Assembly: GCA_021151805.1 (NCBI GenBank) | Contig: JAGKWN010000134.1 | Location: forward strand, 1 to 9,874 | Length of the DNA: 9,874 nucleotides | Direction: 5' to 3' | From: Cytophagaceae bacterium | GTDB taxonomy: Bacteria > Bacteroidota > Bacteroidia > Cytophagales > Cytophagaceae | Shown: one piece after another, positions 6,632-9,874 of the stretch | Layout of the letters: every line of letters starts with the position of its first letter | Position numbering within the stretch: the stretch's first letter is position 1 | The notes under the pieces: model-generated | What the model saw: the letters and a program-made list of their open reading frames with translations, nothing else | What the model was told of the DNA's origin: nothing | Database searches by the model: none | Made by a program: the position numbers and the translations under genes

Positions 6632-7504
6632 ATGAAAAAACAAACAAATAATGATTTTAACAGAGCGATTGCAACATTATTCTCTGTACCAATCTTTAAG
6701 TCAATTTTTAAAAATGGCTCTAGTGACTATTTCACGGATAAAATATATCAATTTCAAAGACAAATTAATATCAACGATAATAGTACTGTTAAGGATATTT
6801 TAAGTAAAATGTACAAGCATCTGACTTTAAACTATCGTAATGAATATGTTTATAAAAATCTTATAGCAAATAAACTTTTATTAGAAAGACATAATTTAAA
6901 TGAAGCAACATTAATTAATGAATTAAGAGTTAGTAGCTCAATTGCAGATATTGTCATAATTAATGGTACTAATACTATTTATGAAATTAAGACTGAACTA
7001 GACTCATCAGATAAGTTAAGGAAACAAGTAGAAGATTATAAAAAAATTTCTCCCAAAATTTACTTAGTAACTCACCACACTCTTATAGAAAAATATTTAG
7101 ATCTTATTCATGAAGACTCTATAGGTCTTATTTCACTGAATGAAGAAAATAATTTGTCAGTTATACGTGAGGCCACTTTTAACTTTGAGCAATTGAATAA
7201 TAAAACCATAATGGAAACATTGCGAAAAGATGAATATTCAAAAATCATAAAAGAACACTATGGTTTTCTACCTCAAGTTTCAAATATCAAATTTTATAAA
7301 GAATGTCTTAAACTAATAGAGGATCTAAATACTTTAGATTTTCATAAAATGATGTTAGAAAAACATCGCGAAAGGACGATTAAAGAAAAGGATTTTATTC
7401 AATCAACGAATACTCCTTTGGAACTTAAACATATTTGTTTATCATATAATCCTAACAAATATGAGTACGAAAACTTTTATGCCTTCTTAAAGTTAACTTT
7501 TTAA
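6632..7504 (+). CDS. sce7726-family protein, PD-(D/E)XK-nuclease-like (operon gene 1)
   Basis: The product is 290 residues from the ATG at 6632. A TTG at 6620, 7 nt after aggaaaag, would add four. I prefer the ATG because it is followed by the A-rich stretch common in Bacteroidota, but the TTG is a real alternative. The central region carries a PD-(D/E)XK-like motif set. Counted from the TTG, these are E101 in NELRV, D110 in ADIV, E122-x-K124 in YEIK, and Q136 in RKQVEDY, in the order expected of this nuclease fold. The pattern ELRVSSSIADIVIINGT...YEIKTELDS and the following IYLVTHH...IGLI segment match what I know of the sce7726 family. The C-terminal ~110 residues are helical and lack a known motif. 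DNA or RNA cleavage is inferred from the motif. It is the first gene of a tightly packed operon with an sce7725 gene 3 bp downstream, a pairing characteristic of both families. Confidence 0.82.
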   Translation: MKKQTNNDFNRAIATLFSVPIFKSIFKNGSSDYFTDKIYQFQRQININDNSTVKDILSKMYKHLTLNYRNEYVYKNLIANKLLLERHNLNEATLINELRVSSSIADIVIINGTNTIYEIKTELDSSDKLRKQVEDYKKISPKIYLVTHHTLIEKYLDLIHEDSIGLISLNEENNLSVIREATFNFEQLNNKTIMETLRKDEYSKIIKEHYGFLPQVSNIKFYKECLKLIEDLNTLDFHKMMLEKHRERTIKEKDFIQSTNTPLELKHICLSYNPNKYEYENFYAFLKLTF

Positions 7505-7507
7505 AGT

Positions 7508-8443
7508 ATGTATTTTCCTTATTTGAGATGTAAGCAATTTGAACTAATTGCGTTAAGAGAATTAAGTGTAAGATTAGGTTCTTCAGGAAAAATATCTCCT
7601 GTTCTTGAACCTGTAAAAAATTCAACAGGAACTTTAGAGCGTGCTTTAGATAGTTTACTTAATAACGACGTTAATTTTACTATTATATTGAATCCTTCGG
7701 TTGGAGATTTTACATCAAATAATGATCCCCTCATTAATTTAATAAATACAAAATGTTCAACTAATACGAATTTTCAAATAGGAATAATAATTAATCAGTA
7801 TACAAATTTAGATGTTATAGATAATCTTTTAGGCCAGATAACTACAACAAAAAATTTAACCCTTATACATTCAGGAAGACCAAATAATATTGATTCTTTG
7901 CTTCTATGGTCTCAAAATCATACTATAAAATATAACCTATACAGTGAGGCAATTCCAGTAAGACGATATCGTGGTCTCATAACTTCAGATTCAAAAATAA
8001 TACTAGAAGATAAATTTCAAGCTCAGCCTAAAAATGCTGCATATTTAAATAATCCGGATGAGCTTTTTACTGATGAACACTTATATTATATAGAAGATGG
8101 TAATATCGGATTTGCTGATTATTTAACCGTTGGAAACGATTATTCCGAATCAGGATTCTTACCTTATGCTGTTGCAATACATTTAACCTACATTAGATCT
8201 GATAATACCATTTGGATAAGACATTTTGTATCAGATAGCAATGCAGATACTATTGATGTAGCTGGTAAATTTGGAGAGGCTCTTGCTAAGTTGATTGAAT
8301 TTATAGATAGTCAAAATATTAATACCGAAGCTGCTAATGAATTCCGTGAACACTTTAAAAATGGCCACTATCCTGGCCTAGGCAGCTTAAAAAAGTTATC
8401 TATCAAAAATCATTTAGAACTTCTTTTAGACCTTTTAGCCTAA
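7508..8443 (+). CDS. sce7725-family protein (operon gene 2)
   Basis: This 311-residue protein begins with MYFPYLR-x-KQFELIALREL, the characteristic N-terminus of the sce7725 family. Further family-like blocks are ISPVLEPVK (29-37), LNPSVGDF (61-68), a GIIINQY strand, RRYRGL...ILEDKF, GFADYLTVGNDYSESGFLPYAVAIHLTYI, HFVSD, and the terminal HYPGLGSLKKLSIKNHLELL. The Y-P-L-K/Q-x-E opening and the P-V-x-E-P motif also resemble the Beta_protein family, so a related barrel-like fold is plausible but inferred. No signal peptide or membrane segment is seen, so it is probably cytosolic. Its biochemical activity is not known to me. The ATG lies 3 bp after the stop of gene 1, and its own stop codon directly touches the start of gene 3, so the three proteins are likely made in fixed proportion and act together. 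Confidence 0.85.
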   Translation: MYFPYLRCKQFELIALRELSVRLGSSGKISPVLEPVKNSTGTLERALDSLLNNDVNFTIILNPSVGDFTSNNDPLINLINTKCSTNTNFQIGIIINQYTNLDVIDNLLGQITTTKNLTLIHSGRPNNIDSLLLWSQNHTIKYNLYSEAIPVRRYRGLITSDSKIILEDKFQAQPKNAAYLNNPDELFTDEHLYYIEDGNIGFADYLTVGNDYSESGFLPYAVAIHLTYIRSDNTIWIRHFVSDSNADTIDVAGKFGEALAKLIEFIDSQNINTEAANEFREHFKNGHYPGLGSLKKLSIKNHLELLLDLLA

Positions 8444-9496
8444 ATGTACTGTTGCAATAATTGTTTTAAAGACAAAGAGATAATAGGATTTATATTTTCA
8501 AATTCTACTTCTGAAGGAACTTGTTTTTATTGTGAATCAAAGCAAGCTCAGTTAATAGATCCTCGCGAACTTGAAGAATTATTTTTGCCAGTAATTAAGA
8601 TTTACAAGCCAATTGCACAAATAGGTATAAGTGTAGAGGCTGAATTAAAGCTTCATGAAAAACTTCAATCTGATTGGAAAATATTTAATTCAATATCTGA
8701 TGATGTTATTAAAAATCTAGTAAAAAATATTCTTTCTAGTTCAGACATTCCTAATACATTATTCGAAGATCCAGTAGAAATTAGCGCATTACACATTATA
8801 GGAAAAGATGCTGATCTACATGAAAAAAAATGGGGGAATTTTGCTGATGAAATAAAATTTTCAAATAGATTTTTTTTGAAAGAGACTATTGATTTAGATT
8901 TGTTAAAAATGTTATTCCGCGTACATGAAAAAACCTATGACAAAGGTAAAATATTTTATCGTGCCAGAATTTCAGCAAAAGAAGGATTACCTATAACAGA
9001 AATGGGCAAGCCTCCAATAGAAAAAACTACATCAGGAAGAGCTAATCCTAAGGGAATTCCTTATCTATATGTTTCTGCATCACAAAAAACTACAGAATAT
9101 GAAAGTCGCTCTTCATATTTAGATTATATTACTGTAGCAACATTTAAGTTAATAGACAAGTTATCAGTTGTAAGCTTAAGAGAAGTACAAAATATTAGTG
9201 TCTTCAACTTAGGTGAAGATGTCGAGAGCTATGTTATTCATCAAAAATACCTTTCTAGATTAGAAATGGAGCTGTCAAAACCAATTCGAAGATTTGATAA
9301 AGAATTAGATTATTTGCCAACTCAATATTTATGTGAATATGTTAAGAGCCTAGGTTATGATGCAATAGAATACGGAAGTGCTTTAGATAAAGGAGGTATA
9401 AATTTGGCAATTTTTAATGATGATAAAATTGAATGTAAATCTGTTGAAATTTTCGAAATTAGTTCAATGGAATTACGTTTAGATAAAATATCATAA
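8444..9496 (+). CDS. Zinc-knuckle/HEPN-like N-terminus plus RES-domain protein (operon gene 3)
   Basis: This 350-residue protein is the likely effector of the operon. Residues C4-x2-C7 and C27-x2-C30 form a zinc knuckle. A mostly helical stretch (about 38-160) follows and resembles the HEPN/RES N-terminal domains fused to RES enzymes. The RES domain covers about 165-335. Its expected active-site residues are present: R173 or R175 in FYRAR, tyrosine in GRANPKGIPYLYVS (198-211), glutamate in TTEYES (217-221), and S312 in EYGSALDKGG. Characterised RES proteins act on NAD+, by phosphorolysis or hydrolysis, and stop growth or kill the cell. NAD+ depletion is therefore the inferred activity. The ATG follows the previous stop with no gap. 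RES toxins usually sit beside an Xre-like antitoxin, and none is encoded here, so the partner proteins or conditional activation may restrain it. Confidence 0.85.
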   Translation: MYCCNNCFKDKEIIGFIFSNSTSEGTCFYCESKQAQLIDPRELEELFLPVIKIYKPIAQIGISVEAELKLHEKLQSDWKIFNSISDDVIKNLVKNILSSSDIPNTLFEDPVEISALHIIGKDADLHEKKWGNFADEIKFSNRFFLKETIDLDLLKMLFRVHEKTYDKGKIFYRARISAKEGLPITEMGKPPIEKTTSGRANPKGIPYLYVSASQKTTEYESRSSYLDYITVATFKLIDKLSVVSLREVQNISVFNLGEDVESYVIHQKYLSRLEMELSKPIRRFDKELDYLPTQYLCEYVKSLGYDAIEYGSALDKGGINLAIFNDDKIECKSVEIFEISSMELRLDKIS

Positions 9497-9510
9497 TTTA
9501 ATTGTCTTTA

Positions 9511-9874
9511 TTATTGCTTCCACTTTGTAGAGTCAAAATAATCTTCAGAATCCTTACTTAATAAGGTCGGATAAAAAAAATGAGCATCTAATATACCAAG
9601 TAACTTATCTGAATATTTAATTCCTCCACAATGTTCAGGTTCTTTAGCAATAGTAAGGCCACATAATCTTTTATATATCCAGCTCATTAAAACACCATTA
9701 GGAGAAAGAGTTTTTTGAATTTTATTTTTACTTAGATATGTAAACTTATCACCTTCTCCATTTAAAGGATTCATCAAAGTAAAATAGTCTAAATCAATAT
9801 CAAAATATATTTGTTCATCATCGATATTAATTAAATAAGATTCAAAATCAGATATATCCTTGAATTTCTTTATT
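9511..9874 (-). CDS. C-terminal part of a possible UPF0489/arginase-fold protein, cut by the window edge
   Basis: This leftward frame enters from the right edge and is open for about 120 codons to a TAA at 9511-9513. The TTG at 9775-9777 and the ATG at 9772-9774 are internal codons, not the start, since uninterrupted and protein-like coding continues upstream to 9873. FDIDLDYFT near the visible N-terminus recalls the Asp-rich metal-binding strand of the arginase/deacetylase fold. TIAKEPEHCGG followed by LLGILDAHFF further on fits UPF0489-type proteins, some of which are peptide arginases. That assignment rests on short motifs and is tentative. The gene converges on the RES operon with only 14 bp between the stop codons and no evident terminator hairpin, so transcripts may overlap. 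Base composition matches the surrounding AT-rich block. Confidence 0.65.
   Translation of the reverse strand, partial: IKKFKDISDFESYLINIDDEQIYFDIDLDYFTLMNPLNGEGDKFTYLSKNKIQKTLSPNGVLMSWIYKRLCGLTIAKEPEHCGGIKYSDKLLGILDAHFFYPTLLSKDSEDYFDSTKWKQ

Noticed and set aside
7519..7734. 71-codon minus-strand frame at the start of the sce7725 gene
   Set aside because: Antisense to a strongly family-matching N-terminus; no support as a gene.
1..9874. CRISPR array, tRNA or rRNA gene, or transposase
   Set aside because: No regularly spaced repeat array, no structural RNA and no transposase or integrase motif was seen in any frame.

Overview
The window looks like a piece of a Bacteroidota chromosome, probably Cytophagales-like. 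The first gene encodes a large secreted protein with PKD-like repeats and a C-terminal type IX secretion (T9SS) sorting domain, a hallmark of this phylum. Several leaders are A/T-rich with weak Shine-Dalgarno sequences, and two TAnnTTTG boxes (the Bacteroidota -7 consensus) lie close to start codons. The species cannot be named from this sequence alone.

Left part (about 1-4447), moderate GC: a secreted T9SS-dependent repeat protein closed by a strong hairpin terminator, then a short-chain dehydrogenase/reductase (SDR) gene and an AraC-family regulator gene on the same strand. Direct repeats spaced 21 bp and 15 bp lie just before the SDR gene and could be the regulator's operator.

Junction (about 4448-4704): no intact gene is seen. 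It holds a short GC-rich stretch with two small inverted repeats and an open frame with no ATG before its last few codons, which looks like a gene remnant. It abuts a block of clearly lower GC. One sampled line at 7801 has 14 G/C in 60, against 24/60 at 3061 and 32/60 at 1621, so this looks like the edge of an acquired accessory region.

Right part (about 4705-9874), very AT-rich: a leftward pair of unrecognised membrane-protein genes and a rightward three-gene operon, separated by a 181-bp divergent intergenic region rich in inverted repeats. The operon encodes an sce7726-family protein with a PD-(D/E)XK-nuclease-like motif set, an sce7725-family protein, and a zinc-knuckle/RES-domain protein of the NAD+-degrading toxin superfamily. 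Gaps of 3 and 0 bp imply tight translational coupling. RES toxins are normally paired with an Xre-type antitoxin, and none is present here. The three-gene set is the best candidate in the window for a poorly described conflict or anti-phage system, with the divergent membrane pair a possible partner. A gene truncated by the window edge, perhaps an arginase-fold (UPF0489-like) protein, converges on the operon's end.
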